A stretch of DNA of 64,000 nucleotides from Muricoccus roseus (GTDB lineage Bacteria > Pseudomonadota > Alphaproteobacteria > Acetobacterales > Acetobacteraceae). This document shows positions 26,597 through 38,828 of the stretch, piece by piece. The stretch covers positions 159,188-223,187 of the forward strand of contig NZ_FQZF01000005.1 in NCBI RefSeq assembly GCF_900141905.1, given 5' to 3'. The translations under genes were made by a program, and so were the position numbers. How positions within the stretch are numbered: the first letter of the stretch is position 1; each line of letters opens with the position of its first letter. Below the pieces are notes generated by a model, which did not search any database, was not told the origin of the DNA, and saw nothing but the letters and a program-made list of their open reading frames with translations.

Positions 26597-26603
26597 ACGG
26601 AGA

Positions 26604-26638
26604 GGGCCGCCGGTCGGATGACCGGCGGCCCTTTCTCT
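26604..26638 (+). terminator. Intrinsic terminator of the glycine-zipper lipoprotein gene
   Basis: A 12-bp perfect stem GGGCCGCCGGTC / GACCGGCGGCCC with loop GGAT, followed by TTTCTCT. It begins eight bases after the stop codon. Confidence 0.9.
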
Positions 26639-26679
26639 GTCCGGGGCTCTGTGCGGGGCGGGGTTCAGCGCCGGGTTGG

Positions 26680-27594
26680 TCAGCCCTGGAAGGTGTCGCA
26701 GTCCCGGATGTTGCCGCTCTCCAGCCCGCGGCGGAACCAGCGGGTGCGCTGCTGGGCGCTGCCGTGGGTGAAGCTCTCCGGGCGGATGCGGCCGCCGGTC
26801 ACGCGGTCGTCGCCCACGGCGGCGGCGGCGTTGAGCCCTTCCTCGATATCGCCCTGCTCCAGGATGTTGCGGGCGCGCTGGGCCTGGTTGGCCCACATGC
26901 CGGCGAGGCAGTCGGCCTGGAGCTCCACCCGCACCTGGAGCTGGTTGCGCTCGGCCTCCGAGGCACGGGCCTGGGCCTGCTGCACGCGGGGGAGGACGCC
27001 AAGGAGGTTCTGGACGTGGTGGCCGACCTCATGGGCGACGATATAGGCGGCCGCGAAATCGCCATTGGCGCCGAGCTGGCGCTGGAGGCGGGCCATGAAG
27101 TCGAGGTCGATGTAAACCCGGCGGTCATTGGGACAGTAGAAGGGGCCCGTCTGGGCCTGGGCGGCGCCGCAGCCGGACTGGGTGGCGCCGGAGAAGAGGA
27201 CGAGGACCGGCTCCTCGTAGCGGCGGCCGAGCTGGGCGAATTGCTGGTTCCAGACCTGCTCGGTCTCGCCCAGGACCTGGGCGATGAAGCGGCGGCCGGC
27301 ATCCTCGCTGCCCGCCTGCTGGGTGCGGCCGGGCTGCCCGCGGCCATCCGCGGAGGGGCCAGGGTCGATGCGGCGCTCCTGCGGGGCAGGCTGGGGTTCG
27401 GGGCCCATCCCGCCGCCGCCGAGGATCACGGACGGATCGACCCCCAGCAGCAGGGCGACGACCAGCAGCACCACGCCGCCGATGCCGCCCACCGCGATTC
27501 CGCCGCCCCGGCGGCCGCCGCCGAAGCCGCCCCCGAAGCCACCTTGGCCACGGCGGTCCTCGACGTTCTGGCTTTCGGGTCCATCGAGGCGCAT
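26680..27594 (-). CDS. YpfJ-type neutral zinc metallopeptidase
   Basis: A 304-residue protein. The N-terminus MRLDGPESQNVEDRRGQGG matches E. coli YpfJ. It is followed by a Gly-rich stretch and one membrane segment (GIGGVVLLVVALLLGV) that anchors it. The protease domain has the HEVGHH zinc motif near residue 187, preceded by FYCPNDRRVYIDLDF and followed by ELQADCLAGMWANQA, which supplies the third ligand. It ends RRGLESGNIRDCDTF. Substrates are unknown. The upstream in-frame extension to 27720 is not conserved. Transcription converges with the lipoprotein gene. Confidence 0.92.
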   Translation of the reverse strand: MRLDGPESQNVEDRRGQGGFGGGFGGGRRGGGIAVGGIGGVVLLVVALLLGVDPSVILGGGGMGPEPQPAPQERRIDPGPSADGRGQPGRTQQAGSEDAGRRFIAQVLGETEQVWNQQFAQLGRRYEEPVLVLFSGATQSGCGAAQAQTGPFYCPNDRRVYIDLDFMARLQRQLGANGDFAAAYIVAHEVGHHVQNLLGVLPRVQQAQARASEAERNQLQVRVELQADCLAGMWANQAQRARNILEQGDIEEGLNAAAAVGDDRVTGGRIRPESFTHGSAQQRTRWFRRGLESGNIRDCDTFQG

Positions 27595-27662
27595 GGCGTG
27601 GGGAATTCCTGGTTGCGGGCGGAGGGCGAACGCCCGCCCGCAAGCCAGGGTTGCGGGCCGGT

Positions 27663-28088
27663 TCAGGCGACGGTCAGCTGCACGTCCACATTGCCGCGGG
27701 TGGCGTTGGAATAGGGGCACACCTGGTGGGCCTTCTCGACCAGGGCCTGGGCATCCTCCCGCGAGAGGCCGGGCAGCGAGACGGTGAGGGCGGCGGTAAT
27801 GCCGAAGCCGCCCTCGCTGCGCGGGCCGATGCCGATCTCGGCGGTGACGGTGGTGTCGGCGGGGACCTTGGGGCCGCCCTGCGAGGCGACGAACTTCATG
27901 GCGCCGAGGAAGCAGGCCGAGTAGCCGGCGGCGAAGAGCTGCTCGGGGTTGTTGCCCGTGCCGCCGGCGCCACCCAGCTCCTTCGGGGTGGAGAGCTGGA
28001 CATCCAGCGCGCCATCGGCGGTGCGGGAGCGGCCGTCGCGCCCGCCCGTGGCGGTGGCGGAGGTGCGGTAGAGGACGTTCACGGACAT
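27663..28088 (-). CDS. ohr: Organic hydroperoxide resistance protein Ohr
   Basis: A 141-residue thiol peroxidase that reduces organic and fatty-acid hydroperoxides. Both redox cysteines are in their family contexts: [17 protein letters not shown] and [14 protein letters not shown]; the end NVDVQLTVA is typical. Length and fold match Ohr rather than the longer OsmC. It starts at ATG 28088 and is divergent from the MarR-type gene at 28245, the standard ohr-ohrR arrangement in which the regulator represses both. Confidence 0.95.
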   Translation of the reverse strand: MSVNVLYRTSATATGGRDGRSRTADGALDVQLSTPKELGGAGGTGNNPEQLFAAGYSACFLGAMKFVASQGGPKVPADTTVTAEIGIGPRSEGGFGITAALTVSLPGLSREDAQALVEKAHQVCPYSNATRGNVDVQLTVA

Positions 28089-28216
28089 GGCGGATGCCTT
28101 TCGTCAGGTTCCGCGCCGGGTCATCCGGTGCGGCGTTGAGCGGAGCTTTGCACCCGATTCAGTCGCGCGATCCATTTCGATGCATGGGCGTCATGCGGAT
28201 TGGGCGTGCGCGGATT

Positions 28217-28230
28217 GATCGCGCACGATC
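28217..28230. promoter_or_regulatory. Candidate OhrR operator
   Basis: A near-palindrome GATCGCGCACGATC (12 of 14 positions symmetric) lies 14 bp before the ohrR start in the 157-bp ohr/ohrR gap. A related CGCGCGATCC half-site is found about 50 bp closer to ohr. Position and symmetry suit a MarR-type dimer; binding is inferred. Confidence 0.45.
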
Positions 28231-28244
28231 TATCTTGTGGGATC

Positions 28245-28703
28245 ATGCCGGCTGCCTCGCCCCCCTCCCCCGTGCCGCAACTCGCGGAGATGCTCTGCTT
28301 CTCCGTCTATGCGGCCAACCATGCCCTCACCCGCGTCTACAAGCCGCTGCTGGAGCCGCTGGGCCTGACCTATCCGCAGTATCTCGTGATGCTCAGCCTC
28401 TGGGGCGAGGATGGGCAGACGGTGGGGCGGATCGGGGATCAGCTCTTCCTGGAATCCAGCACGGTGACGCCGCTGTTGAAGCGGCTGGAGGCGGCGGGGC
28501 TGGTTTCCCGCGCGCGGGACCAGGCGGATGAGCGGGTGGTGCGGGTGCGACTGACCGAGCAAGGCCGGGCCCTGCGGGACAAGGCGGCTTCGATCCCTGA
28601 ATGCATCCTGCAGGCAACCGGGTTGGAACTGGACGCGGCGCTGCGCCTGCGGGACGAAATGGGGCGGCTTCGGGATTCGCTGGCGGCGCGGGACGAGGAC
28701 TGA
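28245..28703 (+). CDS. ohrR: MarR-family peroxide-sensing repressor OhrR
   Basis: A 152-residue winged-helix repressor. The sensing Cys sits in the conserved N-terminal helix LAEMLCFSVYAANHALTRVYKPLLEPLGLTYPQYLVMLSLW; oxidation of this residue releases OhrR from DNA. The recognition region is VGRIGDQLFLESSTVTPLLKRLEAAGLVSR, and the wing DERVVRVRLTEQGRAL is typical. ATG 28245 is chosen; a frame-open upstream ATG at 28200 would overlap the likely operator. It is divergent from ohr. Confidence 0.9.
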   Translation: MPAASPPSPVPQLAEMLCFSVYAANHALTRVYKPLLEPLGLTYPQYLVMLSLWGEDGQTVGRIGDQLFLESSTVTPLLKRLEAAGLVSRARDQADERVVRVRLTEQGRALRDKAASIPECILQATGLELDAALRLRDEMGRLRDSLAARDED

Positions 28704-28733
28704 GACCGAGGCGTGTTCGGACGCTTCGCGTTT

Positions 28734-28748
28734 GAGGGCTCCGCCCTC
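28734..28748. repeat. Possible remnant of a subtype B 3' element (distal hairpin only)
   Basis: GAGGGC-TCC-GCCCTC is the same 6-bp stem and 3-base loop that ends elements B1 and B2, followed by a degraded version of their hairpin 3 (GCCAGGAGCCTGGGGCCATTGG-like). It again lies between convergent genes, ohrR and the epimerase. Confidence 0.5.
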
Positions 28749-28806
28749 ATTCGCCAGGAGCCTGGGGCCATTGGAGCCGCATGGAAGGCAGTGTCAGCCC
28801 AGGACC

Positions 28807-29658
28807 CTACCCCTCCTCAGCCAGGATGGCGGCCAATCCTTCGCGCCATGTCGGATGCCGCCAGGAGAGGCCGAGCGCGGCCTTGGTGCGGGCGTTGGCG
28901 ATCCGCCGGTTCTCCGACCAGAAGGAGAGCGCCATGGGGGACATGGTGGCGCGGGCTTCCTCGAAGGGGATGGGGGGCGGCGGTTGGAGGCCGAGAAGGC
29001 GGGCGGCGCCTTCCGTGACCGCGGCGCTCTCGGCGGGTTCGTCGTCGGCCAGGTGCAGGACGCGGGTGCCCGGCGGCGGCGGGGCGGAGGCGGCGGCGAG
29101 GACGGCGCGGGCGATGTCCTCCACATGGATGCGGCTGAAGGCGTGGCCCGGCTTGATGACGCGGCGGGCGGTGCCGGCGCGGAGATCGTCCAGGGCGCTT
29201 CGGCCCGGGCCGTAGATGCCGGCGCAGCGGAAGAGGTCGACGGTGGCGCGCGGGGCGAAGGCTTCCCATTGGCTCTCCGCGGCGCGGCGGCGGAGGGAGC
29301 GGGGCTGGGCAGGGGCGGGTTCGGTGGTTTCGTCCACCCAGGCGCCGCCGCGGTCTCCGTAGACGCCGGTGGTGGAGAGATAGCCGATCCAGCGAAGGCT
29401 GGCGGCCCGCAGGGCTTCGGCATGGGTGGCGAGGACGGGGTCGCCCCCCTCACCCGGTGGCGCGGTGCTGACGAGATGGGTGGCGGCGCGGAACGCCTCC
29501 CCGGCTTCCGCGAAGGGGATCAGGGTGACGCCGGGGGGCACTGCCACCCGCGCCGGGTCCCGCGCGGTGGCGGTGACGCGCCAGCCGGCGGCGCGGGCGG
29601 CGCGCGCGATGGCGGCGCCGCTGAATCCGAGGCCGATAACGAGCAGATGAGGGTCCAT
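28807..29658 (-). CDS. NAD(P)-dependent epimerase/dehydratase-like protein (YeeZ type)
   Basis: A 283-residue extended/atypical SDR. The Rossmann motif LLVIGLGFSGAAIARAARAAGW is at the N-terminus. The segment GYLSTTGVYGDRGGAWVDE carries the Ser and Tyr usually seen at the SDR active site, and FRCAGIYGPGRSALDDLRAG is the typical substrate-domain motif. The late HAFSRIHVEDIARAVLAA is also conserved. The Tyr-xxx-Lys lysine is not evident (VYGDRGG), so catalysis is uncertain, as for YeeZ. It is convergent with ohrR and divergent from the TPR gene. Confidence 0.8.
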   Translation of the reverse strand: MDPHLLVIGLGFSGAAIARAARAAGWRVTATARDPARVAVPPGVTLIPFAEAGEAFRAATHLVSTAPPGEGGDPVLATHAEALRAASLRWIGYLSTTGVYGDRGGAWVDETTEPAPAQPRSLRRRAAESQWEAFAPRATVDLFRCAGIYGPGRSALDDLRAGTARRVIKPGHAFSRIHVEDIARAVLAAASAPPPPGTRVLHLADDEPAESAAVTEGAARLLGLQPPPPIPFEEARATMSPMALSFWSENRRIANARTKAALGLSWRHPTWREGLAAILAEEG

Positions 29659-29704
29659 TGCGCATGCATGGCGGCTCGCGCTGCGGGCCGCTAGATTGGC
29701 GGCG

Positions 29705-30553
29705 ATGCGAATCCTGTCCCGTCACGCGCTTCTGGGCGCCGCCGTGGTCGCGCTGGCCCTGGCGCTGGGCGGCGGCTGGTGGTGGACGAACCCGGAGCCC
29801 CGGCTGGCAATGCCCGTGCCGGAGGCCTCCGAAGAGGTGTTGCCGCTCCCGCCCGAGCCGCCGCGCGTGGCGGACAGCCCGGACTACGAGGCCTGCCTGG
29901 GCAAGCTGCGCGACGACGCACAGGGCGCGCTGGGCTTCGCCGAGGCGTGGGAGGCGCGCGGGGGTGGCGACGGGGCGCGGCATTGCTCGGCTCTGGCGCT
30001 GCTGGCCCTGGGCGAGCCGGAACGTGCGGGTTCAAGGCTGGAGGCGCTGGCCGGGCGCTCCGCCGCCGGGGCGGCCGCGCGGGCGGCGGTGTTCGGCCAG
30101 GCGGGGCAGGCCTGGATGGTGGCGGGCCAGTCGCTGCGGGCCCATGGCGCCTTCACCATGGCGCTGACGCTGACGCCGAACGACCCGGAGCTGCTGGTGG
30201 ACCGGGCGATCGCGGCCGGGATGCTCGGGCGCTTCACCGACTCCCTGGCGGATGCGGACCGCGCCCTGGCGCAGGACGGGCAGCGCGCGGAAGCCTGGGT
30301 GTTCCGGGCGGCGGCGCTGCGCCATCTCGACCGGGCACAGGAGGCGTTGCGGGACATCGAGCGGGCGCTGGCCCTGGAGCCCGGCAGCCCCGAGGCGCTG
30401 CTGGAGCGCGGCATCCTCCGCCAACTGCAGGGCGACACGGCCGGGGCGCGGTCCGATTGGGAAAGCGTGCTGGCGAACAGCCCGGACAGCGCGGCGGCAG
30501 ATCTGGCGCAGCAGAATCTGGCGTTGAACGCGGCCGGACCGGCGCGGCGCTAG
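29705..30553 (+). CDS. Membrane-anchored TPR protein
   Basis: A 282-residue protein with an N-terminal signal-anchor (HALLGAAVVALALALGGGWWW), a Pro-rich stalk, and then tetratricopeptide repeats over the C-terminal half. The clearest are AAVFGQAGQAWMVAGQSLRAHGAFTMALTLTPNDPELLVDRAIAA, the following ADRALAQDG unit, and AALRHLDRAQEALRDIERALALEPGSPEALLERG. TPR domains mediate protein-protein contacts, so a periplasmic scaffold is likely. Its partner is unknown. ATG 29705 is preferred; a TTG lies nine bases upstream in frame. Confidence 0.8.
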   Translation: MRILSRHALLGAAVVALALALGGGWWWTNPEPRLAMPVPEASEEVLPLPPEPPRVADSPDYEACLGKLRDDAQGALGFAEAWEARGGGDGARHCSALALLALGEPERAGSRLEALAGRSAAGAAARAAVFGQAGQAWMVAGQSLRAHGAFTMALTLTPNDPELLVDRAIAAGMLGRFTDSLADADRALAQDGQRAEAWVFRAAALRHLDRAQEALRDIERALALEPGSPEALLERGILRQLQGDTAGARSDWESVLANSPDSAAADLAQQNLALNAAGPARR

Positions 30554-30581
30554 GGTGGAGCCCGGGAGAGCCCCGGGACCT

Positions 30582-31250
30582 TCAGAAGTCCAGGTCGGCG
30601 TAGTGCTGCGGCGGGGTGAGGCCGCTGACGCGGTCGCCGAGGATGGGGCGGAAGGACGGGCGGGACTTCACCCGGGCATACCAGTCCTTCATCGCGTCGT
30701 TCAGGGACCAGTCGATGTCCCCGATATAGTCGAGGCAGGAGAGGTGGGCGGCGGCGGCGAGGTCGGCGAGGGAGAGCTGACTGCCGGCGAGCCAGGCGCG
30801 GGTTTCGGCGAGCCAGCCGAGATATTCGATATGCGGCTTGAGATTGGCGTAGCCAGCACGGAGCGCGCCCGCATCCGGGTTGCCGCGGCCGAGCATGCGC
30901 TTGAGCTGCTTCTCGAAATACAGGTTGCGCGTGACCTCGCGCGTGAACTTGTCGTCGAACCAGGCGACGAGGCGGCGCACCTCGGCGCGCTCGGCATGGG
31001 TGCGGCCGAGCAGGGGTGTATCGGGATAGGCTTCGTCGAGATATTCGCAGATGGCGTAGCTGTCCGCGATGACGAGGCCGTTCTCCTCCTCCAGCACCGG
31101 CACGGTGCCGGCCGGGTTCATGGCGAGGAACTCCTCGCGCCTTTCCCAGATCCGCTCGGCGCGCAACTCGAAGGGAATGCGCTTCTCGTGAAGCGCGAGA
31201 CGCACCTTGCGGCAGGCGGGGGAGAGCGGGAGGTGATGGAGGATGCGCAC
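30582..31250 (-). CDS. Glutathione S-transferase family protein
   Basis: A 222-residue GST. The N-domain MRILHHLPLSPACRKVRLALHEKRIPFEL has the Ser-Pro-Ala-Cys active-site region, and NPAGTVPVLEEENGLVIADSYAICEYLDE holds the cis-Pro and the Asp-Ser glutathione contact. The helical C-domain ends SLADLAAAAHLSCLDYIGDIDW. It is related to the FrmB-associated or dehydroascorbate-type bacterial GSTs; the substrate is unknown and it differs from the GST at 15542. It lies downstream of gltB on the same strand, after a hairpin, so it is probably separately expressed. Confidence 0.87.
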   Translation of the reverse strand: MRILHHLPLSPACRKVRLALHEKRIPFELRAERIWERREEFLAMNPAGTVPVLEEENGLVIADSYAICEYLDEAYPDTPLLGRTHAERAEVRRLVAWFDDKFTREVTRNLYFEKQLKRMLGRGNPDAGALRAGYANLKPHIEYLGWLAETRAWLAGSQLSLADLAAAAHLSCLDYIGDIDWSLNDAMKDWYARVKSRPSFRPILGDRVSGLTPPQHYADLDF

Positions 31251-31367
31251 GGTGACGGCCTTCTGCCACCCGGCCCCGTTGCGGGCAAGATAGAAGGGGG
31301 TTGAAGGATGGCCTTCAACACCTTGTTGCAGCTAAGTTTGCGCCGCGAGTGACAGGAACGTCACGCT

Positions 31368-31392
31368 GGGGCCGGCGGTGCGCGCCGGCCCC
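31368..31392 (-). terminator. GC-rich hairpin after gltB
   Basis: Arms GGGGCCGGCG / CGCCGGCCCC (10 bp) with a five-base loop, starting eight bases past the gltB stop on the minus strand. There is no strong T run. It probably ends the gltDB transcript before the GST gene. Confidence 0.6.
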
Positions 31393-31400
31393 GGGTGGCG

Positions 31401-35918
<4,518 letters not shown>

Positions 35919-35932
35919 GGTCGCTCCTCCGC

Positions 35933-37369
35933 TCACTCGGCGGCCTGGGGAACGGTCTTCTGCGCGGTCACGTATTCGGCGATGCGCTCGGCCACGTCGC
36001 GTCCGTCGCGGATACCCCAGACGACGAGGGAGGCGCCGCGGACGATGTCGCCGGCGGCGAAGACGCCGGGAAGGCTCGTCATCATGCTGCGGCGGTCCAC
36101 GGCGAGGGTGCCCCAGCGGGAGACCTTGAGCCCGGGCTCGCCGAACATGGTGGGCAGGTCCTCCGGGTCGAAGCCAAGGGCCTTGATGACAAGGTCGGCG
36201 GGCTCGATGAAGGAGGAGCCGGGGATCGGCTCGACCTGCTGGCGGCCGGTGGCGTCGGGCAGGCCGAGATGCATCTTCGTCACGCGCACGCCGGTGACGC
36301 TCCCCTCGCCCTCGAAGCCCTCGGGTGCCGTCAGCCAGGAGAAGCGCACGCCTTCCTCCTCGGCATTGTGCACCTCGCGCATGGAGCCGGGCATGTTGGC
36401 CTTGTCGCGCCGGTAGAGGCAGGTGACGGAGGCGGCGTCCTGGCGGATGGAGGTGCGGATGCAGTCCATCGCCGTGTCGCCGCCGCCGATGACGACGACG
36501 CGCTTGCCCCGGGCGTTCAGCGCGCCGCTGTCGAATTCCGGCACGGAATCGCCCAGCCCCTTGCGGTTGGAGGCGGTGAGGAAATCCATCGCGGGGACGA
36601 CGCCGCCGAGATGCGAGCCGGGCACCTCGATGTCGCGGGCCTTGTAGACGCCGGTGGCGATGAGAACGGCGTCGTGGCGCGCGCGGAGCTCCTCGAGTGT
36701 CACGTCGCGGCCGATCTCGCAGTTCATGTGGAAGGTGATGCCGCCTTCCGCGAACTGGGCGGTGCGGCGGGTGATGACATCCTTCTCCAGCTTGAAGTTC
36801 GGGATGCCGTAGATCATCAGCCCGCCGGCGCGGTCGTAGCGGTCATACACATGGACCTGCCAACCGGCGGTGCGGAGCTTCTCGGCGGCCGCGAGGCCGG
36901 CGGGGCCGGCGCCGATGATGCCGACGGAGTGCTCCAGCTCGCGCACGGGCCTGGGCGGCTTGACCCAGCCCTTCTCCCAGGCGGTGTCGTTGATGTAGCG
37001 CTCGACGGCGCCGATGGTGACGGCCTCGAAGCCCTTCTCGATGACGCAGTTGCCCTCGCAGAGGCGGTCCTGCGGGCAGACGCGGCCGCAGATCTCGGGG
37101 AAGGTGTTGGTGGCCGAGTTCACCTCATAGGCTTCCTCGAGCCGGCCTTCGGCGGTGAGCTTCAGCCAGTCCGGAATATTCTGCTGGAGCGGGCAGTGGA
37201 CGGAGCAGAAGGGCACGCCGCATTGCGAGCAACGGCTGGCCTGCTCGGCCGCGCGGGCGGGGTCAAAGCGCTTGTAGATCTCGTCGAAGTCCTCGCGGCG
37301 GATCGTCGCGGGACGCTTCTCCGGCGTCTGCTGGGAGAGGCGGACGAATTGCAGCATGCGCTCGGCCAT
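35933..37369 (-). CDS. gltD: Glutamate synthase, small beta subunit
   Basis: A 478-residue FAD/Fe-S NADPH oxidoreductase that feeds electrons to GltB. The N-terminal Cys clusters CSQCGVPFCSVHCPLQ and CGRVCPQDRLCEGNC bind two 4Fe-4S centres. The FAD motif is VGIIGAGPAGLAAAEKLR, the NADPH motif VVVIGGGDTAMDC, and the C-terminal segment GVFAAGDIVRGASLVVWGIRDGR is typical. ATG 37369 (MAERMLQFVRLSQQ) follows AAGGA and matches the family; an ATG at 37450 would add an unconserved lead. The order gltD then gltB is the reverse of E. coli but common in alphaproteobacteria. Confidence 0.97.
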   Translation of the reverse strand: MAERMLQFVRLSQQTPEKRPATIRREDFDEIYKRFDPARAAEQASRCSQCGVPFCSVHCPLQQNIPDWLKLTAEGRLEEAYEVNSATNTFPEICGRVCPQDRLCEGNCVIEKGFEAVTIGAVERYINDTAWEKGWVKPPRPVRELEHSVGIIGAGPAGLAAAEKLRTAGWQVHVYDRYDRAGGLMIYGIPNFKLEKDVITRRTAQFAEGGITFHMNCEIGRDVTLEELRARHDAVLIATGVYKARDIEVPGSHLGGVVPAMDFLTASNRKGLGDSVPEFDSGALNARGKRVVVIGGGDTAMDCIRTSIRQDAASVTCLYRRDKANMPGSMREVHNAEEEGVRFSWLTAPEGFEGEGSVTGVRVTKMHLGLPDATGRQQVEPIPGSSFIEPADLVIKALGFDPEDLPTMFGEPGLKVSRWGTLAVDRRSMMTSLPGVFAAGDIVRGASLVVWGIRDGRDVAERIAEYVTAQKTVPQAAE

Positions 37370-37429
37370 GGCGCGATCCTTGCTCAGATGGAATGAGCCC
37401 GACAGCAAGTGGCGGCCTGTCGAGGACCC

Positions 37430-37458
37430 GTTTCGGCGGCGTTTTGCCATGCCGAAAC
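37430..37458. promoter_or_regulatory. Inverted repeat upstream of gltD
   Basis: Arms GTTTCGGC and GCCGAAAC separated by 13 bases, 61 bp before the gltD start in a 209-bp gap that is noticeably richer in A/T than the genes. It is a candidate operator or leader hairpin for gltDB; no regulator can be named from sequence. Confidence 0.4.
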
Positions 37459-37578
37459 CGGGCTCGCGAGTTCAAAATCGGCGATAGGACAGCATGGCTG
37501 CCCATGTTCAGCGCATGACTGGCCCGATTTAGATGAGAGTGCCTATCAACAAAGGATATTAGGTCCGGTTCGGTCCAT

Positions 37579-38526
37579 TCAGGCCGGCAGCGCTCCCTGG
37601 CGCTCTCCCCCACGGCGATAGCGCCCGAGATAGCCCGGCAGGACCGCTTCCATGGCCATGGGCTCGATCCCCAGGTCCCGCAGCCCCGGATGCAGCCCGG
37701 AGACGACGTTGTCGTGACGGAGGAGGAGGAGTTGGTCCCGGGTCAGGGGCGGGTTGGGCAGCCAGGAGAGAAGGCTGGCCTGGAGGCGCGCGAGGCCCCC
37801 GGGCATTTCCACCACCCGGCGGCGGCGGCCGATCACGCCCAGCATGTACTCCATCAGGGCGCGGAAGCTGGCGGCGCGGGGGCCGCCGAGCTCATAGGTC
37901 TGGCCCGCGGCGTCGGGGCGCTCGATGGCGGCCATCACGGCATCGGCGACATCGCCGACATAGACGGGCTGGAACCGCGTCTCGCCGCCGACGAGGGGCA
38001 GGACAGGGAGGATGCGGACCATGCCGGCGAAGCGGTTGAAGAAGGAATCCCCCGGCCCGAAGACGATGGAGGGGCGGAGGATGGTGGCGCGGGGGAAGGC
38101 GGAGAGGACGGCCGCCTCACCCTGGGCCTTGCTGCGGGCATAGAGGCTCTCCGCCGCAGCATCCGCCCCGATGGCGGAGAGATGGACCAGGCGGGAGAGG
38201 CCGGCGGAGACGGCGGCGCGGGCGATGCGGCCCGGCAGCTCCCCATGGATGCGGGCGAAGTCGCCCTCCCGGCGCTCGGCGAGGATGCCGATGAGGTTCA
38301 CCGCCACATCCGCCCCGACCATGGCGCGCGCGACATGCCCCTCGTCCAGCGGGCCGGCGGCGAGCGGCACGATCTGGCCGACCATGCCCTGGGTCATCAG
38401 CGGCCGCGCCGATTCCGGCGAGCGGGTGACGACGCGCACGACATAGTCCTTCTGCGCCAGGCGCTGCACCACATGGCCCCCGATGAAGCCCGTGCCCCCG
38501 AATACCACTGCCACCCGACGCGCCAT
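37579..38526 (-). CDS. Complex I NDUFA9-like NAD(P)-binding protein
   Basis: A 315-residue atypical SDR. The N-terminus MARRVAVVFGGTGFIGGHVVQRLAQKDYVVRVVTR carries the GGTGFIG dinucleotide motif. Family marks are NLIGILAE, SRLVHLSAIGADAAAESLYARSKAQGE and ILRPSIVFGPGDSFFNRFAGM. Members resemble the accessory subunit NDUFA9 of mitochondrial complex I; in bacteria the role is unproven, perhaps quinone- or lipid-related. Start and length are standard. It is divergent from the tRNA-Leu/RNase D region. Confidence 0.87.
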   Translation of the reverse strand: MARRVAVVFGGTGFIGGHVVQRLAQKDYVVRVVTRSPESARPLMTQGMVGQIVPLAAGPLDEGHVARAMVGADVAVNLIGILAERREGDFARIHGELPGRIARAAVSAGLSRLVHLSAIGADAAAESLYARSKAQGEAAVLSAFPRATILRPSIVFGPGDSFFNRFAGMVRILPVLPLVGGETRFQPVYVGDVADAVMAAIERPDAAGQTYELGGPRAASFRALMEYMLGVIGRRRRVVEMPGGLARLQASLLSWLPNPPLTRDQLLLLRHDNVVSGLHPGLRDLGIEPMAMEAVLPGYLGRYRRGGERQGALPA

Positions 38527-38694
38527 GTTCGTCTTCGCCTCCTGTTTCCGAGCATCTGGGGGGCCTTGGGCGAAGTGCCAAAGGGGCGCGGCGCCTTCCG
38601 GCGAGAATTCCCGCCCAAGGTGCCTTGACGGGTTCCCCGCCGCCTCATAGAAGCCCGCCCACGCCGCTGCGATGCAGAGGCGCCCGGCCCCCTT

Positions 38695-38781
38695 GCCCAG
38701 GTGGCGGAATTGGTAGACGCGCAGGTTTCAGGTACCTGTGACCGCAAGGTTGTGAAGGTTCGAGTCCTTTCCTGGGCACCA
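38695..38781 (+). tRNA. tRNA-Leu (anticodon CAG)
   Basis: An 87-nt gene with CCA encoded. Acceptor arms GCCCAGG (38695-38701) and CCTGGGC (38771-38777) pair fully, followed by ACCA. The anticodon stem is CAGGT / ACCTG around loop TTCAGGT, giving anticodon CAG for CUG codons, the dominant Leu codon in this GC-rich DNA. The D-arm (GCGGAATTGGTAGACGC) and a long variable arm are those of class II tRNA-Leu. The T-loop is TTCGAGT. Confidence 0.97.
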
Positions 38782-38828
38782 TCTCCCGGCCAGTTGCCGG
38801 GAGGCCAGAATGGGTGGAGCACCCGCTG

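Noticed and set aside
38695..38781. Integration site of a mobile element at tRNA-Leu
   Set aside because: No integrase, no direct repeat of the tRNA 3' end, and ordinary housekeeping genes follow.
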